Part shown: positions 1 through 10,400 of the stretch, piece after piece
Numbering within the stretch: position 1 is the first letter of the stretch
Layout of the letters: every line of letters begins with the position of its first letter
Assembly: GCA_013400115.1 (NCBI GenBank)
Contig: VXBP01007098.1
Coordinates: 620,001 to 684,000 of the forward strand
Length of the DNA stretch: 64,000 nucleotides
Source: Rhinopomastus cyanomelas
Lineage: Eukaryota; Chordata; Aves; Bucerotiformes; Rhinopomastidae
Direction of reading: 5' to 3'
Program-made: the position numbers and the translations under genes
Notes under the pieces: model-generated
What the model saw: the letters and a program-made list of their open reading frames with translations, nothing else
What the model was told of the DNA's origin: nothing
Database searches by the model: none

Positions 1-874
1 AGTTAACCAAGGGTTAGCTAACACTTAACAGGTCTAAAATTCATGTAAGCAAGATGGAAGAAAGGACATAATTAACAGAAGACCACAGTTACGGGATTTA
101 ATAGGGTGAGGAAGAAATTGCAAGTCTAATTAAAGGCAGTGTCTTGCTTCATTTTTTTCTACAGGGAAATCACCAGCAGATATTTATAGGTGGTAATTTC
201 CATTTGCACAGGAAAACTCCATTTTTTAATAGGCTTAAGCATACAAGCCCTGGACAAGCACACACAAAAGAAAATTATTCATTAAGACAATGGATATAAT
301 AAAGGTTAGATGAAGGACATCCTATGTACCTTGGGATTTATTATGCTCTCAAATTTTCCTACAACAGAACATTTTTTGACCAGGGTCAAAAGACTTTCTG
401 AGAAAAGTAAAGAATGATCTCACAAAGTGGATGTTCCTGAAGAAACACCGATCAAAAACCTCACCGTTGAAAGGTACTGCAAAATCTTCACTGACAGCTG
501 ACACAATATTTGGACAACTAAAATATATCAGACCAATCCTGTAAGAATGGGTCTTCTGCTCTGCAGCTTCTGGCAGCCACAAGCGCAGCTTCTGCAGCTC
601 CAAGAATGATGTTTGATTCCATGTTTCAGCACACCACCACCAAACATTTAAGAATACCTTTTATCTTGTGTTACTTCATCAGGAAAAGAAAATCTGTCAT
701 AGCACTAAAAACCAGCCATCTTGAAGGACTTTTCAGACACAGACATACACACACATATTAACATCTGCCTGTCTTCTAGAGCTAGATGAGTCCCTAGCCA
801 GCACTGAGTTAATCCAGGGACTTGTGAGACCTACAAACCATCTAACTGCAAAAGACTTGAACGGGGGTAATTTA

Positions 875-1180
875 GCACAGAGAAAAGGAGGCAGAGGGGA
901 GACCTTATCATTCTCTACAACTACCTGAAAGAAGGTTGGAGCAAGCAGGGGAACTGCCTCTTTTCCCTGGTGACAAGTGATAGGACCAGACGAAATGGCT
1001 GCAAGTTGCACCAGGGAGGTTTAGGCTGGAAGTCAGGAAGAACTTCACTGAAAGGGTCGCTGGGCACTGGAACAGGGTGCCCAGGGTATCGGTGAAGTCA
1101 CCATCCCTGGAGGTATTTAAAGGACACAGAGATATAGTGCTTTGGGACATGGTTTAGTGGTGACTGATAAGAGGCTGATT
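875..1180 (+). mobile_element. CR1 LINE fragment (3' part)
   Basis: It matches the C-terminal coding end and 3' UTR of CR1: a GGAGACC...CTACCTGAAAGAAGG segment, CACTGGAACAGG, and GGACATGGTTTAGTGGTGA. It is decayed by substitutions and small gaps. A different CR1 follows directly. Confidence 0.8.
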
Positions 1181-1189
1181 AGAAAGATG

Positions 1190-1475
1190 GGGGCAATCAT
1201 TTAAGTAGGGTCTGCTGTGACAGGACAAGGGGTGATGGTTTTAAACTAAAAGAGGGAGACTCAGACTAGATAAAAGGAAGAAATGTTTTAGGTTGAGGGT
1301 GGTGAGACACTGAGCTCAGACTGCCGAGAGAGGTAGGAAAAGGTCCATCCCTGTGAACATTCCAGGTCAGGTTGGATGGGACTCTCTGGCTACTGATCTA
1401 GTTGGAGATGTCCATGCTTACTGCAGGAGGGCTGGACTAGATGACCTTAAAAAGTCTCCTCCACCAAAATGAGAT
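1190..1475 (+). mobile_element. CR1 LINE fragment (second subfamily)
   Basis: It carries the CR1 3' end in a subfamily form like that at 62898-63200: GGTTTTAAACTAAAAGAGGG, CCAGGTCAGGTTGGATGGG and GGGCTGGACTAGATGA. It sits in tandem with the fragment at 875-1180. Confidence 0.8.
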
Positions 1476-1647
1476 TGTGAAGTGATTTAGTTTCTTCCTT
1501 AAATGTGTAACTGACCTTAGAAACAGGAAATAACCTGTATATCTCCTAGAAAAACAGACATTATCTAAAAAAGTGTTGAATGTATTTTAATATTCTATTG
1601 AATTTAAATGAATATTAGCTTAGATGTTGTTTGACTAATATCAGGAC

Positions 1648-1708
1648 TCATAGAATGAGTTAAGTTGGAAGTGACCCTAGAGGTCATCCAGTTCCAATCC
1701 CTCTGCAA
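1648..1708 (-). mobile_element. Short CR1 3' end
   Basis: The reverse complement of a CR1 tail: CATAGAATGAGTTAAGTTGG followed by GAGGTCATCCAGTTCCAATC. About 60 bp remain. Confidence 0.75.
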
Positions 1709-3381
1709 AAGAAGTAATTCTATTTTAATAACTTAGAAATGTGATCAGTTACCTAAAACATTCTTAAAATAAATGAGCAAAGACAGCTTTAAGAAAAAAG
1801 AAATCTTCAAAAGCTAGTACAATCATGTTCTTCATAGTGTAGCTGACAAGATTCTGATCAAAGGAATCCTATCAAGCTAAACAACATGTGTTTTAATATC
1901 TCAGTTGTATTAGGTAAGGCAAAATAAGTGCTGAAATTCTGACTGCATGTTTTTCAGCCTTTTACAAAACACTACTCAAAAGACACACCCCTTCTTTGTT
2001 CATTAAAGACACATAACTGCAAACACAGTTCTCAAACATATGCCAAATAAAATACAGGGTAGAAATATTTGAGGAAATACTTGCTGCCACTAAGGGCAAG
2101 GTTCCTAAAGTATATGAACAAGACTTCTTTAAAGTGCTCACTCCAACATTAAAACATACCTTTCAGTAAAAGTATTTTGGGATGAGAATAAAGGAAGGGG
2201 AAATATGTTCTTGAAGAGGAAGCCACAGGAAACAACAGAAAATAAACACATACATTGAATAACTAAGCTTCATCCTGAACTAAAAGTACAATGAAAACCA
2301 CATCAGGCATATGTCTGCAAATCTCTCGACATAGAAACACACCAGGGAGACAATCTCATTTTAGTGTTCCCTTCTCCAGGGTTTTGAGTTCAACAATATT
2401 AAACTACAATTCTTTTCCTAGACTACATATACAGTAAATTTTAACAACACTTATGTTGCTTCAACCTGAGCACTGGTCCATTTACACAGGCTCACAGGGC
2501 ACCCGAACATGAACTCGTCATCTGCCCTTAATCCCAGTAGTACCCTTAAACAATAAAATGTAATTAGCTGTGCTGCTTTCAGGAATGGGTTCTTTATTGA
2601 GGATGCTGCCAAGCGTCACAATAAGCTGAAAAAGAAAATAGCTCTGTTCCAGGGACATTCCATTACAGACAGAAATTAAAAAGATATCATTTTTCCTATG
2701 TTTTTCAGTACTGAGTTGGTCTCCAGACTAAGTTACATAAATAAGAACAATCATGTACTTTATTTTCCAGAAAGAATTTGTACTTTTGACAAATTCTTTA
2801 CCTTACCAGAAAAATGCTTTGCATTCACAGCATTTACAGCCTCTTTGTGCTGCTGCAATGAAAGAGCTTTTCAATTATGTTTTAATTGCAGGAAAGGTAA
2901 ATGAAGTGTGCACCGCTCAGGCAAATTGGCTTTCTTATTACAAAACACAAGGGGAATCTGGACTGAGCTCTACACATTGCAATTAATAATTCCTCTTCCT
3001 TTGTTAACGTCTGGAACAACTGTAACCTTAGTATTTTTTACACTTTAAACACACTAAAATATATGCATTTTAAAATCCAAATGAAAAAAAAATACCAAAC
3101 ATGCTTTTCCCTCTATTTTCAAATAAGTAATTCGCTAATTTCCTTTTCTAATCATTGCACTTTGACTTCAGAATCTATTTCAAATTAGCCAAATGTGGAG
3201 GTTTTGTAGTGCCTACAGCATTAAAACTACAGCAGCAATGCTATAGGAACTGTATTTTTTGTTACTGTTGTTAGTGGTTCACAATACAGTCAGTGAAGAT
3301 TTGCAGTATTGTTTACAGATCATTTAAATTTTAAGCATATTAAACTAATTAACAAAAATCTCTATGAAAAACCATCTGTGC

Positions 3382-3483
3382 TTACGTTCACCATTGTTTC
3401 TGGTTCAGAACAGGGAAAGCATCAGCACGTTTATGTTCACCATTGTTTCTGGTTCAGAACAGGGAAAGCATCAGCACGTTTAC
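3382..3483. repeat. 49-bp tandem duplication
   Basis: Two copies of a 49-bp unit (3382-3430 and 3431-3479) differ at one visible base (TTAC versus TTAT at the unit start). The match runs on a few bases past 3479. They are followed by a short degenerate run of (GGACTAGAACCA)-like units at about 3489-3522. Confidence 0.85.
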
Positions 3484-3767
3484 AGCACAGGACCAGAACT
3501 AGACCCAGGACTAGAACCAGAGCTGTGAGTTGCAAAGAGACCACCAGAAGTCACCTTTGTTGGAGGTAATGCTAACACACCTGCACCCCCCAGCTCCCTC
3601 TCGCCACTACCCTGTTATAACATTGAAGAATTGAACAGGAATACCTGAATACCCCTTGGAAATGTATTACCCATTTATAAGTACCTTTTCATTCTTTCCA
3701 AGGAGCAACAGTCAACCTGTCTCTCATAAGGGCACTTCCACAGCAAAACCTACATAGGATGAAAAAA

Positions 3768-4290
3768 CTCATAGAATGGCTAGGGTTGAAAAAGACCTTA
3801 GAGATCATCTTGTTCCAACCCCTCTGCATAGGTAGGGACACCTTCACTAGATCACATTACTCAGGGCCCCATCCAACCTGGCCTTGAACATGTCCAGGGA
3901 TGGGGCAGCCACAACTTCCTTGAGCAAGCTGTTCCAGCATCTCACCACCTTCACAGGAAAGAATTGTTTCCTAATGTCCAACCTAAATCTCCCAGCTTGA
4001 AGTCTGTAACCATTTCCCCATGTCCTCTCAATACACAGTGTTAAAAGCCCTAGCTCAGCTTTCTTGTAGGTCCCCTTCAGATAGTGGAAAGCTGCTAGAA
4101 GGTCACCACAAAGCCTCCTCTTCTCCAGGCTGAACAACCCCAACTCGCTCAGCCTGTCCTCATAGGGGAGGTACTCCAGCCCTCTGCTCATTCCAGGACC
4201 ACTATGTCTTTCTTATATTGAGGACTCCAGAACTGGACACAGTACTCCAGGTGGGGTCTCACAAGTGCAGAATAATAGAGGGGGGGAATC
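3768..4290 (-). mobile_element. CR1 LINE, 3' half-kilobase
   Basis: On the minus strand 3847-4191 stays open and encodes a decayed CR1 ORF2 C-terminus (LSELGLFSLEKRRLCGDLLA, then FFPVKVVRCWNSLLKEVV). The CR1 tail CATAGAATGGCTAGGGTTGA lies at 3771-3790. It is 5'-truncated as usual for CR1. Confidence 0.9.
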
Positions 4291-5499
4291 ACCAAATTCA
4301 AATTTACCCAATGCAAAACTCAAGCAAGAAGTAATGTGCATGAAATCCAGGAAATACACCATTAGGAGTGAGTGAAAAATGTTGCTGATCTGGACCTGCA
4401 CGAAGAAAGGTGGACAGAATTCAAATTTGCTAGGAATGTGTGATTCTCTGCTCTTTTACTCTGTTCTTTACTCTTTTAGTAACAGTTCAGCTTTTGCGAT
4501 GAACACAGCAACTGTGATTTACACCTTTGATTCTATTCTGGAAGACCAGGATCTTTGGTCCTCAAATGGTTAAATGCCAAGAGGAACAAGTGCCATCTAC
4601 CAGCTCCTAGTTTGCCTTGGAGATTATCATAACCAAATTAACAACCATAACTGATGACCTGGGTTTACAAGAGGTGCTAAATCTTATGTGATATAGCTGC
4701 GGGCGTAAGCTTTATACTTGTCCTTTTGTATCCAGCTTGTCCTTGATTTCAAAGTCAAGTTTGAAGCTCTACATTAAAAAGCTCCAAAAAACCCCATTTA
4801 CATTTTTATCACACACCAGTGACAAATTTTGAATGCCTACGTGATCTGACTATGTACTTTATATTCACTACTAAACATGATACATTATACTAACATAAAA
4901 AAGCAATGAAAAATCAATCCTTCCTTGCAGACTGAATGTCTAAAGCTAGCAGACATCATTCTAGTAGTCTTTTACCTATGAAAACTGTGGATCTCTCCAG
5001 TTTTTGAAATGCCTACAGAAATTTTTGTGTACACTTTCATCTGGTTTACAGTGTAGAGCAAAAAGCCTCTTTAAATGACTGAAGGACTGGGAAGACAGAA
5101 TGATGTGATCCAGCTCTTTCTACTACAATCAGTAGTTTGTACATATCTTGTTTTCATAGCCTCTTGTTGATAACAGAAGCTGTTCACGTACTGCCTCAGA
5201 TATTAACTGGTCACACACATCCATAACCTTGTTGCCTACAATCTCTTATTTGTGATCCAGGAAATTGTTGAATGACTTGAAAGTCATAAAGCAACTCATC
5301 ACAGGTTTCATCCAAACCTTTCTGGTTATCTGTTGTATTTATAGCCTTGTGGTTAGTAGATTAAGCCATCTTCTATCAGCATTCTCAAAATGCTAAGGGC
5401 TACAAAACCATGGTGAACAAATACAAAGGAAGTGTGAATGGTACACAATGAATTCCTTATGAAACATTCAACAACTGGCTTTATTCAGTACTTGGACAA

Positions 5500-5985
5500 A
5501 GACTTAGTCTCCAGTTCTGGGCTCCCCAGTCCAAGAGGGACAGGTATCTACTGGAGAAAGTCCAGCACAGACATGCATCTGTCTTATGAATAAGAGCTTG
5601 AGAGAGCTGGGGCTGTTCAGCCTGGAAAGGAGGAGACTGAGGAGAAATGTGATCAAGGCTTATAAAATCTAAAGGGTGAGTGTCAGGATGATGGGACCAG
5701 ACTCTTCTCAGTGGTGCCCAGCAACAGGACAAGGAGGCAACGGTCACAAACTGGTGCACAGAAGGTTCTAACTAAACATAAGGAAAAATTCTCACAGTGA
5801 GGGCAGCAGAGCCCTGGCACAGACTGCCTAGAAAGGTTGTGGAGTCTCCTTCTCTGGAGACATTCAAAACCCATTCTGACATGGTCATGTGTGATCTGGT
5901 CTAGCAGTAATTGTTCTAGAAAGAGGTTTAGACTAGATGATCTCCAGAGCCGCCTTCCAATCCTACCATTCTGTGATTCTACAAC
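5500..5985 (+). mobile_element. CR1 LINE, 3' half-kilobase
   Basis: Plus-strand CR1 containing the ORF2 C-terminus region (AGAGAGCTGGGGCTGTTCAG) and a tail with GACTAGATGATCTCCAGAG and CATTCTGTGATTCTAC. The antisense open frame at 5683-6318 is a shadow of this element. Confidence 0.9.
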
Positions 5986-7002
5986 AGTCAAGATGTATCT
6001 GCAGATCCCTCCATTCCAAAATTCTATTTTTTGTCCCCCCCAACCTGCTATAGAAGTTGCTAAGTGGCACACATTTGAAAACAAAAAGCCAAACCTCAGC
6101 ACTGGAGATGAGTCTACATAAACCCTATCAAATACTGGAAACAGTAACTTAGAAATAACAGCACTTGATAATGAAATTTGTTTTACTGGAGGTTTTTGAT
6201 GTTTGGAAGATACTGACATGGTAAGAGACTCCATAAGAGGAGTTATTAAGCAGCTATTCTTGATCAGTGCTGAGTGCACAGGGGATATCTCCACCAAAGT
6301 TACGTGTGCCGAATGCAAGTGAAGTTCAGGATTATATTACAGTGATGGATACAGATTCATGATAAACTGATGTGATTGCTTCACAGGACTTTTTTGAGAA
6401 TTAATTATCATAGGTACATGCCTTCAGTGCATGCACAGTTGAGTTCTTCAGTTGTTGCGAGGGGGGTGCTGGTGGTCTTCCGTGATGAAGGCTGTAGTCT
6501 TCTTCACCTTAAACTTTCGGCCTTTGTTCTTTGCTAATTGGGATTTGGTCTGAACCAGTTCTCATACAACTGTTAGCCTTAACAAGCTCGCTTGTTAGTT
6601 ATCTCCTAGATCATTCTGTTCTCTTACAGTCCTTGCCAAGCTTAGTTCTGTAGGCTCCACTGTTCCAGCAGCACCCCCATCCCATACACACACACCTAGC
6701 AGCTCTGCACATTTGCCCTTTTAAGCTTTTAGTTAAGCATATTGCTTTGTGTTAGTTTTCCGTATCAACACCGTAATATTATGAAAACAATTATGGGAGC
6801 TCTGCCTTAGAAGCAGAGTGGGAAGGGAGCGCAGGAAACAGCCTGCAATACGGGGGTGGCATGCTGGGTTGTGTCTGGGTGCCGCCAGGAAACCTCAGCC
6901 CAGCAGTGACACGGCACCACGTGCCGCCCGCCGCCACCGCCCGGTGACGCTGAAGCCTCCCAGCCGCCCCCCCGTTCCTCTCCAGCCTCTGCCACGACTC
7001 AC

Positions 7003-7101
7003 GCAGATGGAGATGCGGAGCACCCCACGCTGATAGTCCCGATACAGCTCCGCCGCCTCCCTGCTGCATTCGATGCAACGGTACCCTCCGAGCGCCGCCA
7101 T
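7003..7101 (-). CDS. ARV1: ARV1 coding exon 1 (partial gene)
   Basis: This exon encodes the first 33 residues of ARV1, an ER-membrane protein involved in sterol trafficking and GPI-anchor/lipid homeostasis (family knowledge). The translation contains YRCIECSREAAELYRDYQRG, the start of the ARV1 homology domain: the first CxxC pair of its zinc ribbon is Cys9/Cys12, and Cys33 at the exon end should begin the second pair. The exon ends in phase 0 at a consensus donor (GTGAGT, 7002 downward). The start ATG has G at -3 and G at +4. The N-terminus before the CxxC is only eight residues, shorter than the human N-terminus as I recall it. It faces TTC13 head to head, 181 bp away. I found no further ARV1 exon in positions 1-6990, so the rest of the gene must lie beyond the left edge. 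Confidence 0.9.
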
Positions 7102-7131
7102 GACACGGCCACTCCCGCGGGCGGCCGCGGT

Positions 7132-7150
7132 GCATGCCGGGACCTGCAGT
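7132..7150 (-). promoter_or_regulatory. ZNF143/SBS-like promoter motif, copy 2
   Basis: Read on the minus strand, ACTGCAGGTCCCGGCATGC matches the ZNF143/SBS2 consensus at about 15 of 19 positions, including the GCATGC end that copy 1 lacks. It lies 31-49 bp upstream of the ARV1 ATG and points toward ARV1, so each gene has its own oriented element. The assignment rests on motif similarity only. Confidence 0.5.
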
Positions 7151-7190
7151 TCTCTGCTGACACCATCAACCCGTTCGCCCTAGCGCGGGA

Positions 7191-7209
7191 ACTCCATTTC
7201 CCAGAGGGC
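7191..7209 (+). promoter_or_regulatory. ZNF143/SBS-like promoter motif, copy 1
   Basis: ACTCCATTTCCCAGAGGGC resembles the ZNF143/STAF (SBS2) consensus ACTACAATTCCCAGCATGC: the ACT-CA-TTCCCAG core is kept and the 3' end diverges. It lies 74-92 bp upstream of the TTC13 ATG and points toward TTC13. The assignment rests on motif similarity only. Confidence 0.55.
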
Positions 7210-7282
7210 AGCGCGGCAGCACCTCCTCCCGCCCTTCGTCCTGGTCAAGGCGGCGGTGGTGTCGCGCGTGCGCCCTGTGAAG

Positions 7283-7469
7283 ATGGCACCTGCCGGCGGC
7301 TGCGGGGCGCTGCGGGTGCCGCTGGTCGCTCTGGCCCTGTTGGCCCCGGTCTGGGCTGTGCTGGCCCTCACCGAGCAGTACCCGGCCTTGTCCCTGCTGC
7401 AGCAAGAGCTGCACCGGCAGCGCCAGGGCCCGGCGGGGGAGTGGGCAGAACAGTACTCGGCCGAGTGCG
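7283..7469 (+). CDS. TTC13: TTC13 exon 1
   Basis: It encodes residues 1-62 plus one base. After MAPAGGCGALR comes a hydrophobic Leu/Ala/Val run to about residue 27, typical of a cleavable signal peptide. Donor GTGAGG begins at 7470. The open frame continues into the intron to 7600, which is read-through in the CpG island. Confidence 0.9.
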
Positions 7470-10400
7470 GTGAGGCGGGCGCGGGGCTTGGTTCGGCGGG
7501 GTCGCGGAGCCCTGAGAGGGGTGGACCCGAGGGGAGACCGGCTCAGCCGGGGCGGTGTGGGCGTGTGGTGCGGGAGGACCGTGTGGAGGACGGGATGTAG
7601 CGTTGTTGCTGTTGGGCCGATCCACGCTGAAGTGCCTCTGGTGTGAGGTGCGGAGCAGAGCCCATGGCACTGGGCGAGGGAAGAGCTGTCGCCCCTAGAA
7701 CGGGTAAACTGTTGGGTCTGCAGGTCATACCGGAAGATCCCGGTTGTTCCGTGCACCAAGCTGCTGAGCCTGGGATTTGGACTCCGACTGCTTCAGTAGT
7801 ACACAGGCATGCCAACACACTGTGCTCGCTGAGCTGCAATCATAGAATCATCTGAGTTGGAAAAGACCACTGATATCACCTAGTCCCACTGTTAACCCAA
7901 CGCTAAACTTTCAAACACGTCCAGGGATGGCAATTCAGCCCTCTGCCTCGGCAGTCTGTTCCAAGGCCTGATGACCCTTTTCAGGAAGAAGTTTTTCCTA
8001 ATGTGTAACCATGGCTTTATTCATTGTCAACTACAGTTAGACAAATTTTGCTAGTTATCAAGATGCTTTTCTTTAAAAGTGCCAAGTTCACGTAGCATAT
8101 CAGGTATTTTTCAAGTTACTTGGTTATTATACAGACACAGTTGAAAAAACCTCATGCTTAAAAACCTGATGCATCAGGATCACATGGCTTAAGCCCCCTG
8201 TTACGGTGTTTGATCATGAGCATAAAGTGAATGTACTGTACGGAAATGCCATTCTGAATCACAATACATGTGTGATACAGATCAAGGAAAAGGTTTAGTC
8301 AATTCAGTAACGTGAAGATACCCAGTTACTTATAAGTGATTAAGCAAAGATGTGTAATTTCCAGGTTGAATGTGGCTCAGGACAACCTGGTCTAGAGAGA
8401 GATGTCCCTGCTTAGGACAGGGGAGTTGGAACTAGATGATCTGTAAAGTCCCTTCCAACCTAAACCATTCAATGATGCTTATGACTGCTTAGCTATCTGC
8501 ATGGGTTTATTTTTAACCCCTACTTCATAAAGTCTGTGCTTGTATCGACAACTGTCTTGATCCCTAAGGACAATATACACTAGCATCTCCACTAAAAAGT
8601 GCAAACTTTCTAGAAATACCTTGTTATAAATGTCCTACATCTGCCATTTTTTCCCCTTGTACAAGTGTTTTTGTTGTTACAGCTTGAAATTATTTGCTTA
8701 GTTCTTATCTCTATCAGCTGTATTCAGTGCATATTTTACATCAGCTGCTGCTTTTTTTTTTTTTTTCCTATCAGTGGCTGCAGCAGCTGAGAGCCAGAGT
8801 ATGTAAACATTACATGGTATCATGGAAGTTATCTCAGGTGACCGTTGCTCTGAATCATTCAAGCTTAAGCATAAAACCAAAAAGACCTTCACCCAGTGTT
8901 GACATAAAATCTGCATAGCATGCAGGTTAATAAATGGCAAAGCACTTGGTGACATCTTTTCTGTTACTAGGACCTGAGTGGTTGATTCAGGACACTCCTT
9001 TGGAGGTGTAGTTGGAAAAATTGGATTTTTGATTTAAAGGTGGATGTTGTTCTAAAAAGTCCAGTGTGACTGGGTTTGATATAAGGAATTACGCTTAGAT
9101 CATCAGGTACCTCGGGTGCTTTGCATACACCTATATTACAATAGGCTTTAATTACAGAGCAGCATACTTTCCCTGAAATAGCTGTATACCAGTTCAGCTC
9201 CCTGGTATTTAAATCCAGTAGCCAAATAAATTGCCAGCTTTAAAACTCCCTTAGGCTCTCAATGTATGTATTAGTACAACTTTCCCATAAGCTGAACATT
9301 TTTTCATCTCAAATAGCTGCTCTTGTGGCTTACCACAAGGTCCAGAGTCAGGTTGGTGTTGCTTCTATTTCATAAAGTTGTTAAAGAGACAGTGTGATGC
9401 GGGTTTGTGTGTAACTTGCAAACAAAGAGAAAAGCAGTTTACCCCAAGAACTGCAAGATTTGAGGTGTCCTTTTTCCTCCTATACCGTTGTCTATTTTTC
9501 TACCCTGCTACTTAATACAAAATTCCTTCACTAAATTTTTGCTTTTATACAGAAAATGATTGTGCGCATAGTCTGTGCCTTCACCTGTTTGCTTTTGTTT
9601 CTGAAGCAAGAATTGCTCAGTTTTTCACAGCAGTGATTTTTAACTGTCACTGGCTTAACAAACAGAAGCATGGAACGAGTAGTTTTAACAATGCTGCCAT
9701 TGTACGTCAGGGTTTGGCCAACATGAACAAATGACAGTCTTGAAACCTTGCTGGCAATGCTTTTTCTGCAGACTGTGGGTGTTGAGACACTTTTCTTACT
9801 TACAGGACTTCCTGATTTTAAACTTTGCCCTTTTGATTTTCTCCAATTTTGCTTCTGTTATAAAACTACTTCTACCTGTTATTGTTTATGGCTCAACTTA
9901 TTTCCAAGTTTCTATTTACAGGGAATGATGATAGATGCTATTTTGACCTCTTCTTATAGGAAGACTTTTTTTTCAGCACTGTACTTGTTAGAAGTGGGGA
10001 GTTAACTAACTGCAAACCTCATGTAATTTAAAAGTTTATGAATAACACTTCCTGTAAAGGTGAATTAGAAACACACTCCACCCCCAGCCTTTCAAACTTA
10101 GCATCAAGCTTATATTTACAAACGTAAGAGGAAATAATAACATTTGTTACATGGAGTCAAGGAGATAATACTGTTTATTTGCTTTTTCTTGTTACTCATG
10201 AAATATCTAAGTTAATAGAAGCTTTAGAATCTAAAGGTTTAGAGCTAACAGTTCTGTTGGGATAACAATTAAAGCAGTATGCGTATGGTGCCACATATAG
10301 TAACTCCTATAGTCTACTAATTCTTGTAGTTGTTACTTGTTCATGTGTTTAATTTGTTAAACTTTTTTCTGTGCTGTGCAAACAAGCTGTGTTTGACTTT

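Larger units (their letters stand above)
1..7002 (-). other. ARV1 intron 1 (left part of window)
   Basis: Apart from the CR1 fragments and tandem repeat listed separately, I see no supportable gene here. I looked on the minus strand for the ARV1 cysteine-rich/RWW region and the later transmembrane exons and found none, so intron 1 exceeds 7 kb. The largest unexplained parts are 1-874, 1709-3381, 4291-5499 and 5990-6790: AT-rich, unique-looking sequence with stop codons in every frame. The short open frames in it (for example 349-603 minus and 2698-2986 plus) match no family I know. Confidence 0.6.
7102..7282. promoter_or_regulatory. Bidirectional ARV1/TTC13 promoter
   Basis: Only 181 bp separate the divergent ARV1 (7101, minus) and TTC13 (7283, plus) start codons. 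The interval is GC-rich with many CpGs and has no obvious TATA box, the usual form of a bidirectional housekeeping promoter. Two ZNF143/SBS-like elements lie inside it in opposite orientations (7132-7150 and 7191-7209). Transcription start sites cannot be placed from sequence alone. Confidence 0.8.
6890..7610. other. CpG island over ARV1/TTC13 first exons
   Basis: The AT-rich flanks give way abruptly to GC-rich, CpG-dense sequence covering both first exons and the start of both first introns. The long open frames on both strands in this block (for example 7166-7759 minus) follow from the lack of AT-rich stop codons. Boundaries are by eye. Confidence 0.75.

Noticed and set aside
5683..6318. 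211-codon minus-strand open frame, among the longest in the window
   Set aside because: Its C-terminal half is antisense to the CR1 at 5500-5985, and the rest has no recognisable domain.
6440..6780. Possible LTR or promoter-like block between CR1 and ARV1 exon 1
   Set aside because: I could not see LTR ends, target duplications or a second copy, so it stays unannotated.
7166..7759. 197-codon minus-strand frame over TTC13 exon 1
   Set aside because: A CpG-island shadow antisense to the signal-peptide exon, with no domain.
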